Positions 8,118 through 16,410 of a DNA stretch of 64,000 nucleotides are shown here, piece after piece (position 1 is the first letter of the stretch; each line of letters begins with the position of its first letter). Source of the stretch: an uncultured Oscillospiraceae bacterium. Its GTDB lineage: Bacteria > Bacillota > Clostridia > Oscillospirales > Oscillospiraceae. The notes beneath the pieces are model-generated. The model did no database searches and was not told the DNA's origin. It saw nothing but the letters and a program-made list of their open reading frames with translations. Both the position numbers and the translations under genes were made by a program. The stretch is from assembly GCA_934589155.1 (NCBI GenBank), contig CAKTNP010000002.1:62001-126000 (forward strand). The letters run 5' to 3'.

Positions 8118-8333
8118 ATGCCACTGTACAATCGGCTCAAGGAATACCGGGTCCGGCTGGGGGTCAACCAGGCGGAGATGGGGCAGCTGGTGGGGGCCTC
8201 CCGCCAGACCATCAGTCTCATCGAGCGGGGAGACTATTCCCCTTCCGTGACCCTGGCTTTGAAGCTGGCCCGGGCCTGCGGCGTCCGGGTGGAGGACATT
8301 TTCAGCTATGAGGAGGAAGAAACACATGAATAA
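8118..8333 (+). CDS. Small XRE/Cro-type HTH regulator
   Basis: A 71-residue protein that is essentially one helix-turn-helix domain: RLGVNQAEMGQLVGASRQTI then SLIERGDYSPSVTLALKLA, ending in an acidic tail EEEETHE. Such stand-alone HTH proteins often control a neighbouring membrane-protein gene. GAAAGGAG lies at good spacing before the ATG at 8118. It overlaps the next gene by 8 bases and is preceded by three dyads, so it probably represses its own two-gene operon. Confidence 0.9.
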   Translation: MPLYNRLKEYRVRLGVNQAEMGQLVGASRQTISLIERGDYSPSVTLALKLARACGVRVEDIFSYEEEETHE

Positions 8334-9105
8334 AGAACTGGAAAACAAGATGGAGAACCAGCGGTCCCGGCGGAAATTCTGGGCCATCATGGCAGGCGCC
8401 CTGGTGCTGGGCATGATCGTCGGGGTCCTCATCAATCTGGACTACGACATTCAAGGGTTAGGGGATGCCATCGCCTGGACCGCCCAGCACGTCATGCCCT
8501 GGGGCTGCACCCTGTGCATTCTTTTGACCCTGGCCCTGTATTTTCCCATGTACGGCAGGGCCAAGGCCCTGTACAAGACCTGGGACGGCGAGGACGAAGC
8601 GCAGATCGAACGGGCGGACCACATTCTGGAGGTCCTGCTGCTATGGGAGAACGTGTTCCAGATTCTGTGCTACTTCTGCTTCGGCTGCGGCGCCGCCTAT
8701 CTGCGCCGGGCAGACAGCGGCTACGCCTTTATTACGATTTTAATCTCCGTTGTCTCCCTGCTTCTGTTCCTGGTGGTGCTGGTGCTGAGCCAGCGGCGGA
8801 TCGTGGACCTTACGAAGCTCATGAATCCCGAAAAGCACGGCAGTGTTTACGATGTGCATTTCCAGAAGGCCTGGATGGAAAGCTGTGACGAGGCCGAGGC
8901 ACTGCAGATCTACAAGGCCGCCTTCCGGGCCTACCGGGTGGCCGTCCGGACCTGTACCATCCTGTGGATGATCCTGGTGGTGGCCTCCATGGCCGTGCCC
9001 ATTGGCCTGACCGCCCTGTGCTGTGTGAGCCTTCTGTGGCTGCTCCTCACGGTGACATATTCCAAATACGCCATGCAGCTGAGCAAGCTGGATCAAAAGG
9101 TCTGA
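8326..9105 (+). CDS. DUF3169-like integral membrane protein
   Basis: A 259-residue protein with about six hydrophobic segments (near residues 18-38, 60-78, 105-125, 134-155, 206-225 and 228-245) and charged cytoplasmic loops, including EDEAQIERADHILEV. It resembles DUF3169 proteins, which are often found next to small HTH regulators in Firmicutes. No function is established. ATG 8326 is chosen because AGGAGG lies about 8 bases upstream; the ATG at 8308 has no site. It is co-translated with the HTH gene. Confidence 0.8.
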   Translation: MNKELENKMENQRSRRKFWAIMAGALVLGMIVGVLINLDYDIQGLGDAIAWTAQHVMPWGCTLCILLTLALYFPMYGRAKALYKTWDGEDEAQIERADHILEVLLLWENVFQILCYFCFGCGAAYLRRADSGYAFITILISVVSLLLFLVVLVLSQRRIVDLTKLMNPEKHGSVYDVHFQKAWMESCDEAEALQIYKAAFRAYRVAVRTCTILWMILVVASMAVPIGLTALCCVSLLWLLLTVTYSKYAMQLSKLDQKV

Positions 9106-9116
9106 TTTTGACGCAA

Positions 9117-9152
9117 AATACCGCCGGTGAATCTTCACCGGCGGTATTTTTT
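9117..9152. terminator. Bidirectional terminator
   Basis: A 15-base-pair stem AATACCGCCGGTGAA / TTCACCGGCGGTATT (9117-9148), with A-runs and T-runs on either side, serves the convergent DUF3169-like and 9151-9585 genes. Confidence 0.9.
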
Positions 9153-9585
9153 ATGGCAGCTGGTCCACCAGGCTCTGGAAGATAGCCTGATTTTCCCCAT
9201 ATTCCGGCTGTTCGGCCAGGGCCTCCAGCTTTTCCCGCCAGGCTTCGGTCTGGCCCTGGGACCCCGGTAGGTCCATTTTCTCCGCCCGGGACCACTGAAT
9301 CACGTTTAGATACGTCTGGTAGCCCTGAACCGCCTCCCAGTACTTTCCGAATTCTTCGCCGTACAGGTCGAACAGCTCCAGCTCATTCCGGAGCTCTGCA
9401 TAATTCCGGTCATAGTAGTATTGGTCGCAGAAGCTCACCATGCGGCCGGTGTCCTTTTCCCAGGTCCCTTCGGAAACCTGGTCCAGGAACATGGCCAGCA
9501 CGCCCCACAGAATCAAAGCCAGCACCAGGCACAGGGCGATCCGCAGGACCAGGCCCCGGAGGAGCTTCCGTTTTTCCTTTGTCAT
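9151..9585 (-). CDS. Single-pass membrane protein, last gene of the zinc-ribbon operon
   Basis: A 144-residue protein with one transmembrane helix near the N-terminus (LVLRIALCLVLALILWGVLA, about residues 10-29) followed by an acidic, helical, tetratricopeptide-like extracellular or cytoplasmic part rich in Tyr and Glu. I do not recognise a named family. The C-terminal part resembles the extracytoplasmic segments of the two zinc-ribbon proteins upstream (YYxxxNYAELxxEL type), so the three may be diverged relatives. The ATG overlaps the stop of the preceding gene (ATGA), indicating tight co-translation. Confidence 0.75.
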   Translation of the reverse strand: MTKEKRKLLRGLVLRIALCLVLALILWGVLAMFLDQVSEGTWEKDTGRMVSFCDQYYYDRNYAELRNELELFDLYGEEFGKYWEAVQGYQTYLNVIQWSRAEKMDLPGSQGQTEAWREKLEALAEQPEYGENQAIFQSLVDQLP

Positions 9586-10394
9586 TTCCAGGCCTCCTCC
9601 GCAATGATCTTCGCCACCAGGGGCGAGTCGCTGTAAAGATAGGCCCGGCGGCCCCATTCATAGTCCGATTCCGAAATGGGCCGCACTGTATCGGTACCCG
9701 CTGCCGTAGGAACATAACCCTGTCCGGAGAGGCTCAGGACCTCCTCCTCGGTCATGCCCAGCATGGCCCGGAGGAAGGTGGTCACATCCAGGCAGTACCG
9801 GTCATAGACCGCCTGGTTCTCCGGAGCCAGATCAGGATAGGCGGAGATATCCAGAGCCAGCAGCCTGGCCGCCCGGCTCAAAAGCTGTTCTATGGCGCTA
9901 TCCAGATATTCCTCCCGGACCGAGCCCTGGAGCAGCTCCATCCGGGTCTGGCAGAACTCGGAATACCCATAGTAGATCAGACACATCTGGCTGTAAGCGT
10001 AATAGTCCTGGCCCATATGCTCCCGGTCACTCATGAGCTGATACAGTTCTCCGAAGCGTTCCTGGCTGTACAGCTCCGCCATCTGAGTCTCCAGCTGTTC
10101 CCGCTGGGCCTTATTGCGGAGCTGTCCGCCGTAGTCGGAGATCAGGGCCCAGAGGATCACCCCCAGGACAATGACCCCCAGCACCACCGCCAGAATGGTC
10201 CGGATCCGGCCCGCCACCCGATAGGCCACCTGCAGGGGCAGCTCCTTGGTCACCTGCTCCCGGGCAGCCCGGTATTCCCGCTCCGCCCGGTCCATTTGAT
10301 CGGCCCAGCGCTTTCCCTTGGGGTTGGGCGTGCCGCAGTAGGGGCAGTTCAGTTCCCGCGCGGAGAAGTTCGCGCCGCAGTTTTTACATTTCAT
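9582..10394 (-). CDS. Zinc-ribbon membrane protein B
   Basis: A 270-residue protein with an N-terminal zinc ribbon using C3, C6, C17 and C20 (CKNC...CPYC), then a charged linker, a single transmembrane helix (about residues 64-86) and a long helical C-terminal region with repeated short motifs such as LYSQERFGELYQLMSDREHM. The layout (cytoplasmic zinc ribbon, one membrane pass, outside helical domain) recurs in Firmicute proteins of unknown role. It overlaps both neighbours by 4 bases, so the three genes form one translational unit. Confidence 0.8.
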   Translation of the reverse strand: MKCKNCGANFSARELNCPYCGTPNPKGKRWADQMDRAEREYRAAREQVTKELPLQVAYRVAGRIRTILAVVLGVIVLGVILWALISDYGGQLRNKAQREQLETQMAELYSQERFGELYQLMSDREHMGQDYYAYSQMCLIYYGYSEFCQTRMELLQGSVREEYLDSAIEQLLSRAARLLALDISAYPDLAPENQAVYDRYCLDVTTFLRAMLGMTEEEVLSLSGQGYVPTAAGTDTVRPISESDYEWGRRAYLYSDSPLVAKIIAEEAWK

Positions 10395-11125
10395 GCCGCA
10401 TCCTCCCGGATCCGTTCATAACATTCCTCCGCCAGGGCCAAAAGGTCCGGCGAATCCTCGGTCCAGTCCGCCGCGCCGTCGATCTCCTCCGGCGTCATAG
10501 CCAGACGTTCCGCCAGGTAGTCCCGAATCTCCTGGGCCATGGCCTCCGCTTCCGCCTTTTCCCCGTAAACATAGCCCCGATCCTGAAGCTCCCGGAGCTT
10601 CGCCGCCGCCCGGCCCATTCGGGCCAGGGGCTGGACCAGGTCTCGGGCTCTTCCGTCGTTCAAATTGTTCAACTGGGAATCCAGCCACTCCTCCGTCAGG
10701 TCCAGGTCCCGGCGGATCCCGCCGATGGCGGTGTATTTTCCGTAGGAGGCGGAGTAGCCGTCGGGGATCTTCTCCAGATATTCCAGCATGGCGTCATAGT
10801 CCCCGGCTGTGTAGTAACTTTCCAGGACCTCCAGATTTTTCTGCCGGTTCTCATAGGAATGGTTCTGCCGGTAGGCCGTGGCGATCCCCGTGCCCGCCAG
10901 GATCAGCAGATACGCTCCCAGGGCCGCCCCGGCCAGGATCATAAGCCACCGAAGAACCCTCCGGCACACCCGCTCCGGCAGGTGCAGCAGCTCCGCCGTT
11001 TTCCGGCTGATGGCCCGTAGGGCGCTTTTCTGCTCCGCCTCGGCCTTTTGGGGGTCCTCCCAGCCGCAATAGGGGCATCGCCCCTCTCGACCCGTCAGCT
11101 CCGCCCCGCAGTTTGGACACAACAT
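10391..11125 (-). CDS. Zinc-ribbon membrane protein A
   Basis: A 244-residue protein built like its downstream neighbour: a zinc ribbon with C3, C6, C17 and C20 (CPNC...CPYC), a linker, a transmembrane helix at about residues 58-83 and a helical outside domain containing VLESYYTAGDYDAMLEYLEK, which looks like a tetratricopeptide-type helix pair. Function unknown. It is the first gene of the operon and is expressed from the promoter at 11150-11179. Confidence 0.8.
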   Translation of the reverse strand: MLCPNCGAELTGREGRCPYCGWEDPQKAEAEQKSALRAISRKTAELLHLPERVCRRVLRWLMILAGAALGAYLLILAGTGIATAYRQNHSYENRQKNLEVLESYYTAGDYDAMLEYLEKIPDGYSASYGKYTAIGGIRRDLDLTEEWLDSQLNNLNDGRARDLVQPLARMGRAAAKLRELQDRGYVYGEKAEAEAMAQEIRDYLAERLAMTPEEIDGAADWTEDSPDLLALAEECYERIREDAA

Positions 11126-11149
11126 GACCCGTCACCTCTCTTTTCCTCT

Positions 11150-11179
11150 ATTTTACGGGACAGCCATGGTCCCTGTCAA
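11150..11179 (-). promoter_or_regulatory. Promoter of the zinc-ribbon operon with embedded dyad
   Basis: Minus strand TTGACA (11179-11174), 18-base spacer, TAAAAT (11155-11150). The spacer contains the inverted repeat GGGAC-N7-GTCCC centred on CATGG, a possible operator. The -35 lies one base from the T-run of the preceding terminator. Confidence 0.7.
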
Positions 11180-11180
11180 G

Positions 11181-11212
11181 AAAAAGAGAGGTCCCCTTGG
11201 GACCTCTCTCAA
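11181..11212 (-). terminator. Terminator of the FVDN-type transporter gene
   Basis: A ten-base-pair stem GAGAGGTCCC / GGGACCTCTC (11186-11208) with a three-base loop is flanked by A-runs and T-runs; the minus-strand T-run is 11185-11181. Confidence 0.85.
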
Positions 11213-11234
11213 AAATGGTCTGTGTTCGATTTCG

Positions 11235-12524
11235 TTACCGGATACCGAAGACCAGCCAGATGTAAATATAGGCGGGGATAATGGCGGCCAGAGTGAAGGG
11301 CACGCCGATCTTCAAAAAGTCGCTGTTCTTGACCTCACAGCCGTTTTTCCGCAGGATACCGATGGCGGTGATGTTGGCGGAGGCGCCGATGGGGGTCAGG
11401 TTGCCGCCCAGGGTGGCGCCGGACAGGAGGCCGAAGTACAGCACCGTGGGATCAATGCCCATCTGCATCGCCATGCTCTGGACCACAGGCAGCATGGTGG
11501 CAACATAGGGAATGTTGTCCACAAAGGCGGAGAACAGGACGCTGGCCCAAACGATTACCGTATAGATCACAAAGAGATTGCTGCCGCCGATCTTGGTCAG
11601 CAGCCCGGCCAGTGCATCGATGACGCCCTTTTCCGTAATGCCGCCGATGACCAGAAACAGGCCCACCAGCAGGAAAATCGTCTCAAAATCGATCTCCCGA
11701 ATGGGCATGAGCATGGCCTTCATGCTCTTTTTCCGGATGGCGTAGTAGACAATGCCGATGGCAAGCAGGGTCATGCAGATGTAGCCGTTGATGTTTCTCG
11801 GCATATTTGGCAGGAAAGAGGCTACGATCAGCAGCACTACCGTGCCGGAGAGCAGCACCGTGGGCACATAGTCCGTAACAAGAGTCCGAGGGTTCTTGGG
11901 GATGGGCGCCCGCTCCTTTCGGAACATAACGGCCAGGATCATGGCGGATAGGAGGGCCCCCAGCTCTACCGCGAAAAACATACTGGGACGACCCCTGTAC
12001 ACAAAAAAGTCCAGAAAATTCATACCGGTATAGCTGCCCAGCATAATGGCCGTGGTATCGCCCACCAGGGTGGCGGCGCCCTGGAGGTTGGAGGACACGG
12101 CAATGGCGATGAGCATGGGTACGGGGTTGCTGCCCAGACGCTTGGAAATGGCCAGGGCCACGGGAGCCACCATCAGGACCGTTGCCACATTGTCCACGAA
12201 GGCGGAAATCACGCCGGCAAACAGAGCCAGAGAAATCATGGCCCATTTTACATTAGGCACCCGCTCCAGGATCAGGTCCGCCAACAGCGCAGGCATCTGG
12301 GACTCGATGAACAGAGCCACGATGCCCATAGTGCCGGCGATCATCATCAGAACGTTAAAATCCAGATATTCCAGGATCTTGCCCACCGGCAGCATGCCGG
12401 TCAGGAGAAAGATCAGGGCGGAGCCCAGTGCCACATAGGGGCGGTACTTGGGCAGCAGGAGCATGAGGACATAGGTCAGTGCGAATAGTACGATTGCAGC
12501 GATCAACGTAAGATCCTCCTTCAA
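11235..12524 (-). CDS. SLC13/ArsB/NhaD-superfamily ion transporter
   Basis: A 429-residue polytopic protein with about eleven hydrophobic segments and two internally related motifs, SAFVDNVATVLMVAP (about 108-122) and SAFVDNIPYVATMLP (about 338-352), each at the re-entrant hairpin of an inverted-repeat transporter fold. This pattern belongs to the ion-transporter superfamily that includes citrate/sulfate symporters (SLC13), arsenite pumps (ArsB) and Na+/H+ antiporters (NhaD). Substrate cannot be assigned; there is no ars or nha context. It is divergent from the AraC-type gene and has its own promoter and terminator. Confidence 0.85.
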   Translation of the reverse strand: MKEDLTLIAAIVLFALTYVLMLLLPKYRPYVALGSALIFLLTGMLPVGKILEYLDFNVLMMIAGTMGIVALFIESQMPALLADLILERVPNVKWAMISLALFAGVISAFVDNVATVLMVAPVALAISKRLGSNPVPMLIAIAVSSNLQGAATLVGDTTAIMLGSYTGMNFLDFFVYRGRPSMFFAVELGALLSAMILAVMFRKERAPIPKNPRTLVTDYVPTVLLSGTVVLLIVASFLPNMPRNINGYICMTLLAIGIVYYAIRKKSMKAMLMPIREIDFETIFLLVGLFLVIGGITEKGVIDALAGLLTKIGGSNLFVIYTVIVWASVLFSAFVDNIPYVATMLPVVQSMAMQMGIDPTVLYFGLLSGATLGGNLTPIGASANITAIGILRKNGCEVKNSDFLKIGVPFTLAAIIPAYIYIWLVFGIR

Positions 12525-12553
12525 AGATTGGGGCGTGTGGGTAAACAGGGGTT

Positions 12554-12582
12554 ATTATATCAGAGCCCCCGGAGAAAGGCAA
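12554..12582 (-). promoter_or_regulatory. Promoter of the FVDN-type transporter
   Basis: Minus strand TTGCCT (12582-12577), 17-base spacer, TATAAT (12559-12554). Confidence 0.65.
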
Positions 12583-12660
12583 CGGGAAACCGGGGCATTT
12601 TTCCCGTTTCTGTGACAGATCCCTTGTTTTGGGGTATAAGAACATGCCGGAGATTTCCCG

Positions 12661-12690
12661 TTGCACGGCGGTGCCAGGCTATGCTATACT
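12661..12690 (+). promoter_or_regulatory. Promoter of the AraC-family gene
   Basis: TTGCAC (12661-12666), 18-base spacer, TATACT (12685-12690), 37 bases before the start codon. Confidence 0.6.
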
Positions 12691-12726
12691 AAATATAGTT
12701 CATTTTATGAGAAAGGAGGCGCCGCC

Positions 12727-13590
12727 ATGCCGGAGGGGACCCAGCAGCGCCGGGGATATCTGACCGAGGATTTCCGCCTGTTCCACCTGAAGGACCCCCA
12801 GATGCGGCCGGTGGAGTTTCACTACCATACCTTTCACAAGATCATGGTCCTGCTCTCCGGCCAGGTGACCTATGCCATTGAGGGCAAGAGCTATGCCATG
12901 GAGCCCGGGGACATGGTCCTGGTGTGCAGCGGCTGTCTCCACCGACCCGTGGTCTCTGACGCCATGCCCTATGAGCGGCTGATCCTCTATATCTCCCCGG
13001 AGTTTCTCCGGCGGCTGGCCCGGCCGGACTGCGATCTGGAGACCTGCTTCTTCCGGGCCCGGGACCAATTCTCCCACGTGCTGCGGCCCTCCGGGGAGCG
13101 GCTGACGGACCTGCTCCGGCAGCTGGAAACGGCCCTGGACCAGGAGGGCTTCGGCCGGGAGCTGCTGAGCCGCAGTCTGCTGCTGGAATTTCTCATTCAC
13201 CTGACCCGGGAAATGACGGACCATCAGCTCCGCTATGTCTCCTCGGACCAGGCGGACGAAAAGATCCTGGGGGTCCTGCGGTACCTGAACCTGCACCTGG
13301 GGGAAAACATCCCCGTGGACCGGCTGGCCCGGCAGTTCTACATCAGCAAATTCTATCTCATGCGCCGGTTCAAGGAGGAAACGGGCTACACCATCCACGG
13401 CTACGTCACGGAGAAGCGGCTGATCCTGGCCCGAGAGAAGATCGCCTCCGGCCTGAGCCTATCTCAGGTGGCGGAGGACTGCGGCTTCGGGGACTATTCC
13501 TCTTTTTCCCGGGCCTACAAAAAACGCTTCGGCGTCAGCCCCACGGGGACCATCCCCGGGTCGGCGGTGCCGGAAAAGCCCCTGGATTAG
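12727..13590 (+). CDS. AraC-family transcriptional regulator with cupin sensor
   Basis: A 287-residue protein with an N-terminal AraC-type cupin (HYHTFHKIMVLLSGQVTYAI and GDMVLVCSGCLHRP, about residues 35-80) and a C-terminal pair of helix-turn-helix motifs ending GFGDYSSFSRAYKKRFGVSP (about 254-273), which is the family signature. It probably senses a small ligand and activates a nearby or distant gene. The divergent transporter gene is a plausible target, but no operator is evident. AGGAGG precedes the ATG at 12727. Confidence 0.92.
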   Translation: MPEGTQQRRGYLTEDFRLFHLKDPQMRPVEFHYHTFHKIMVLLSGQVTYAIEGKSYAMEPGDMVLVCSGCLHRPVVSDAMPYERLILYISPEFLRRLARPDCDLETCFFRARDQFSHVLRPSGERLTDLLRQLETALDQEGFGRELLSRSLLLEFLIHLTREMTDHQLRYVSSDQADEKILGVLRYLNLHLGENIPVDRLARQFYISKFYLMRRFKEETGYTIHGYVTEKRLILAREKIASGLSLSQVAEDCGFGDYSSFSRAYKKRFGVSPTGTIPGSAVPEKPLD

Positions 13591-13593
13591 GCA

Positions 13594-13636
13594 AAAAAAT
13601 ACGGTTCGGACCCCTCCGGTCCGGACCGTTTTTTCA
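13594..13636. terminator. Bidirectional terminator
   Basis: Stem ACGGTTCGGACC / GGTCCGGACCGT (one G-T pair) between an A-run and a T-run serves the convergent AraC-type and MFS genes. Confidence 0.85.
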
Positions 13637-14923
13637 TCTTGCGCTCTTTTGCCGGTCTGCCGCCCGGAGCAGGATAAACCCCAGGGTGAAAAATACCGCC
13701 AGGCAGGCCACCGCCGTATTGATGGTGCCTCCCGCCAGCTTCACCCAGGCAATGACGGCAGAGCCCAGGAACGAGGCTCCCTTGGCAAAAATATCATAGA
13801 TCCCGAAATACTCCCCGGCGTTGTCCGGCGGAATGATCCTGGAGTAATAGGACCGGGACAGGGACTGGATGGAGCCCTGGAAGCAGCCCACACCGAAGGC
13901 CAGAATGGCAAAATCCACCAGCGTCCGCAGACTCAGGGCATACAGGCACAGGCAGAAATAGCCGCCGATGCACACCCCGATCAGGGTAACGGCATCATAG
14001 CGCCGGGACAGCCGGGCAAAGACCAGGGACCCGCCGAAGGCCACCACCTGGGTGGCCAGTAAAAACACTACCTGGCCCACAGCGTCCAGCTTCAGGTCCG
14101 TGCCAATGTTGATGCAGTTGTCAATGATGGTGCCGACCCCGTCGATGTACAGGAAAAAGGCCAAAAGAAACAGCAGGACCTTTCGATCTCCCAATGCAAT
14201 TTTCCTTAAGGTGCCGAAGATCTGCCGGAAGGTGCCTGCCACGGAGCCCTCCCCCGCCGCCGTATAGTTCCTCTGGCGGTAGGAGCGCAGCAGGGGTATC
14301 GTCACCGCCAGCCACCACAGGGCGGTAACGCCGAAGCCGATGGCCTTGGACACCGCCCCCGGCAGGATCCCCGCCATGTCCGGCCCCAGCACATAGGCTC
14401 CCAGCGCTACGGCAAAGGGAATGCAAGAGCCGATATAACCCCAGGCATAGCCATAGGAGGAGACCTCATCCATCCGCGATTCCTCCGTCACATCCCCCAG
14501 CATGGAGTCATAGATGGTCAAAGAAGCGCTGTAACAGATCTTCGTCACCACATAGACCAGAAGGAACAGGAGCCACCCCGTCACAAAGCCGTTGAGCAGG
14601 CAGCCAATGACCCCCAGAGCCACGCTGCCGGTAAAAAGCAGCTTTTTCCGGTCCCTCCGATCTGCCAAAGCCCCGCACACGGGGCCGATCACGGCACTGA
14701 TGACCGTCACCAGGGCAATGGCCAGGGAGTAATAGGCCGTGGCCTCATCGGAGGTGAGCCCTCCGGGTCCGATGGCCGTTTCCTTGAACCAAATGGGGAT
14801 CAACGAGCAGGCCAGCATGGTAAAGGCGGAATTTCCCACATCGTACAGGACCCAGCTCAGCTCCCGCTCCGATAGGCCCCGGAACATCCGCAGGCGGCGC
14901 AATCTTTTTACCGCGCCGTTCAT
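13634..14923 (-). CDS. UMF1-type MFS transporter (Atg22-like)
   Basis: A 429-residue, 12-helix major facilitator protein. The opening LSWVLYDVGNSAFTMLACSL and the cytoplasmic GALADRRDRKKLL loop are typical of the UMF1/Atg22-like bacterial subgroup; the LSRSYYSRIIPPDNAGEYFG segment in the second half is also characteristic. Substrate is unknown; yeast Atg22 exports amino acids from the vacuole, but bacterial members are uncharacterised. It overlaps the upstream phospholipase-like gene by 4 bases and is translated with it. Confidence 0.88.
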   Translation of the reverse strand: MNGAVKRLRRLRMFRGLSERELSWVLYDVGNSAFTMLACSLIPIWFKETAIGPGGLTSDEATAYYSLAIALVTVISAVIGPVCGALADRRDRKKLLFTGSVALGVIGCLLNGFVTGWLLFLLVYVVTKICYSASLTIYDSMLGDVTEESRMDEVSSYGYAWGYIGSCIPFAVALGAYVLGPDMAGILPGAVSKAIGFGVTALWWLAVTIPLLRSYRQRNYTAAGEGSVAGTFRQIFGTLRKIALGDRKVLLFLLAFFLYIDGVGTIIDNCINIGTDLKLDAVGQVVFLLATQVVAFGGSLVFARLSRRYDAVTLIGVCIGGYFCLCLYALSLRTLVDFAILAFGVGCFQGSIQSLSRSYYSRIIPPDNAGEYFGIYDIFAKGASFLGSAVIAWVKLAGGTINTAVACLAVFFTLGFILLRAADRQKSAR

Positions 14924-15738
14924 GCCGCCTTCTCCCCGGGCAGCCGTCCCTCAAAATTGTAGGCAAAAATGGGATCAAGCTCAGCTTTCCCAGCCAGGAA
15001 ATCCTCGAAGCCATAGATGAGTCGTTCTGCCATCTGCTCCGCCTGGCAGTATAGGGTGTAGAGCCCGTCGCTGCTGTCCCGGCAGGCAGGGTTCCCCTCC
15101 GGATTTACGATCAGGCCGTGCATTTCCCGGTAATTGCCCGTCAGGCGCAGGATCCCATAAATCATTTTCCGCTTGGCAGGATTCTTGGCCAGCAGCAGCT
15201 TGTTCAGGAAGATCATGCTGTGCAGCGACTTTTCCACCTGCCTGACCGTAACGCCGGGATAAAAGGGGGCGATGATCTCCTCCCACCGGGCTCTGGGATG
15301 AATATGATCGGTCAGCACATGGGTCACCGGATCCAGGCCGTCCAGCAGCATGAGCTTGCGATCGAATTCCACCTCAATCTCCGTGTGGCTGATACCGCTG
15401 CGCCGGATCTTTTCCTCCACATAGGGGTGGCAGGTCACATCCAGGGCAAAGTGACACAGCACGCCGTAGGCATAGACCCGGGCCGCCTCGGAATCCCAGC
15501 TTTCCAAGATGGTCCGCCGGGCATTTTCAAAGAAGTCGGCTCCGGACGCTTCATGGAGGCCGAAGCCTACGGCATTGACCGGATTGGAGCCAAGGGCACC
15601 GTAATAAAACAGAATATCCGGACCATGAAGGCCGATGTTGAACAGATCCCGGTACCGAGCCACCCGCTCCCCTTCCGTTCCGTGGAGCCGGTCTCCCACT
15701 TCTCTTCCCATGCGGTAGTGGGCATATGTAGAGGGCAT
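14920..15738 (-). CDS. Zinc-dependent phospholipase C-like protein
   Basis: A 272-residue protein without a signal peptide that matches the zinc-dependent phospholipase C / S1-P1-type fold family: TYAHYRMG at the N-terminus, NIGLHGPDILFYY (about 32-44), GVLCHFALDVTCHPYVEEK (about 96-114) and SHTEIEVEFDRK provide the His and Asp ligands for a zinc cluster. Cytoplasmic clostridial members are of unknown role and differ from secreted alpha-toxin in lacking a signal peptide and C2 domain. The stop overlaps the start of the MFS gene. Confidence 0.82.
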   Translation of the reverse strand: MPSTYAHYRMGREVGDRLHGTEGERVARYRDLFNIGLHGPDILFYYGALGSNPVNAVGFGLHEASGADFFENARRTILESWDSEAARVYAYGVLCHFALDVTCHPYVEEKIRRSGISHTEIEVEFDRKLMLLDGLDPVTHVLTDHIHPRARWEEIIAPFYPGVTVRQVEKSLHSMIFLNKLLLAKNPAKRKMIYGILRLTGNYREMHGLIVNPEGNPACRDSSDGLYTLYCQAEQMAERLIYGFEDFLAGKAELDPIFAYNFEGRLPGEKAA

Positions 15739-15897
15739 AAGGATTTCCCCTTTCTTCTTTCCTGTCTTCTGTTATCATGACCAGTATATCGAAGCAATGT
15801 AAAATGGGATAGCGCGGCTGTGTTAAATCTGCGGTCTGCATCCGTTCTTTTCCCTCTCATTCTGCGATACAATAAAATTTTATCATAATTCTACATT

Positions 15898-15931
15898 AAT
15901 TATTGACTTACGATAATTTCGGTGCTATGAT
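15898..15931 (+). promoter_or_regulatory. Promoter and AT-rich dyad of the DUF2975 cassette
   Basis: TTGACT (15903-15908), 17-base spacer, TATGAT (15926-15931). The -35 lies within the inverted repeat AATTAT-N9-ATAATT (15898-15918), a candidate operator for the HTH protein of the same operon. Confidence 0.65.
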
Positions 15932-15954
15932 ATAGACGTTAGGAGGAATGGTTT

Positions 15955-16401
15955 ATGCCAAACTACAAGAAAAGCGCCGCCTTAAGTCTCTGGGTGACCC
16001 GGGTGTTCCTGCTGGTACTGGCGGCTTCTCTGTTCCTGATGCCCGCCTTCGTCCGGTGGTACACGGAGCTTCGGGCTCTGGCGGAACAAGCTGCGGCCGT
16101 GCTGCTGGGGGCCTTTTACGTCTGCACCGTGCCTGCGGCTCTGGCCCTCTTCGCCATCCATCGGCTGCTCCGCAATATTCAAAAGGACCGGGTGTTCCTA
16201 TTAGATAACGCCCGGCTTGTGTCCCATGTGGGCCTGTGCTGCGCCGCCGTGTGCCTCGTCGCCGGTGCCGCCGGCTTCGTGTATCCGCCCCTGCTGTTCG
16301 TCTCTCTGCTCATGCTGTTCCTGTGTCTGCTCATGAACGTGATCGCCAGCGTTCTCTCCGCCGCCACCCATCTGCGGGAGGAGAACGACCTGACCATTTA
16401 G
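15955..16401 (+). CDS. DUF2975 membrane protein
   Basis: A 148-residue protein with four transmembrane helices (about residues 12-32, 46-67, 88-108 and 114-135), matching DUF2975 in size and topology. The LLRNIQKDRVFLLDNARLV loop between helices 2 and 3 is a family landmark. Function unknown. It is nearly always followed by a YozG-type HTH gene, as here (9-base gap). The ribosome-binding site TTAGGAGGAA is strong. Confidence 0.88.
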   Translation: MPNYKKSAALSLWVTRVFLLVLAASLFLMPAFVRWYTELRALAEQAAAVLLGAFYVCTVPAALALFAIHRLLRNIQKDRVFLLDNARLVSHVGLCCAAVCLVAGAAGFVYPPLLFVSLLMLFLCLLMNVIASVLSAATHLREENDLTI

Positions 16402-16410
16402 GAGGCGGCC

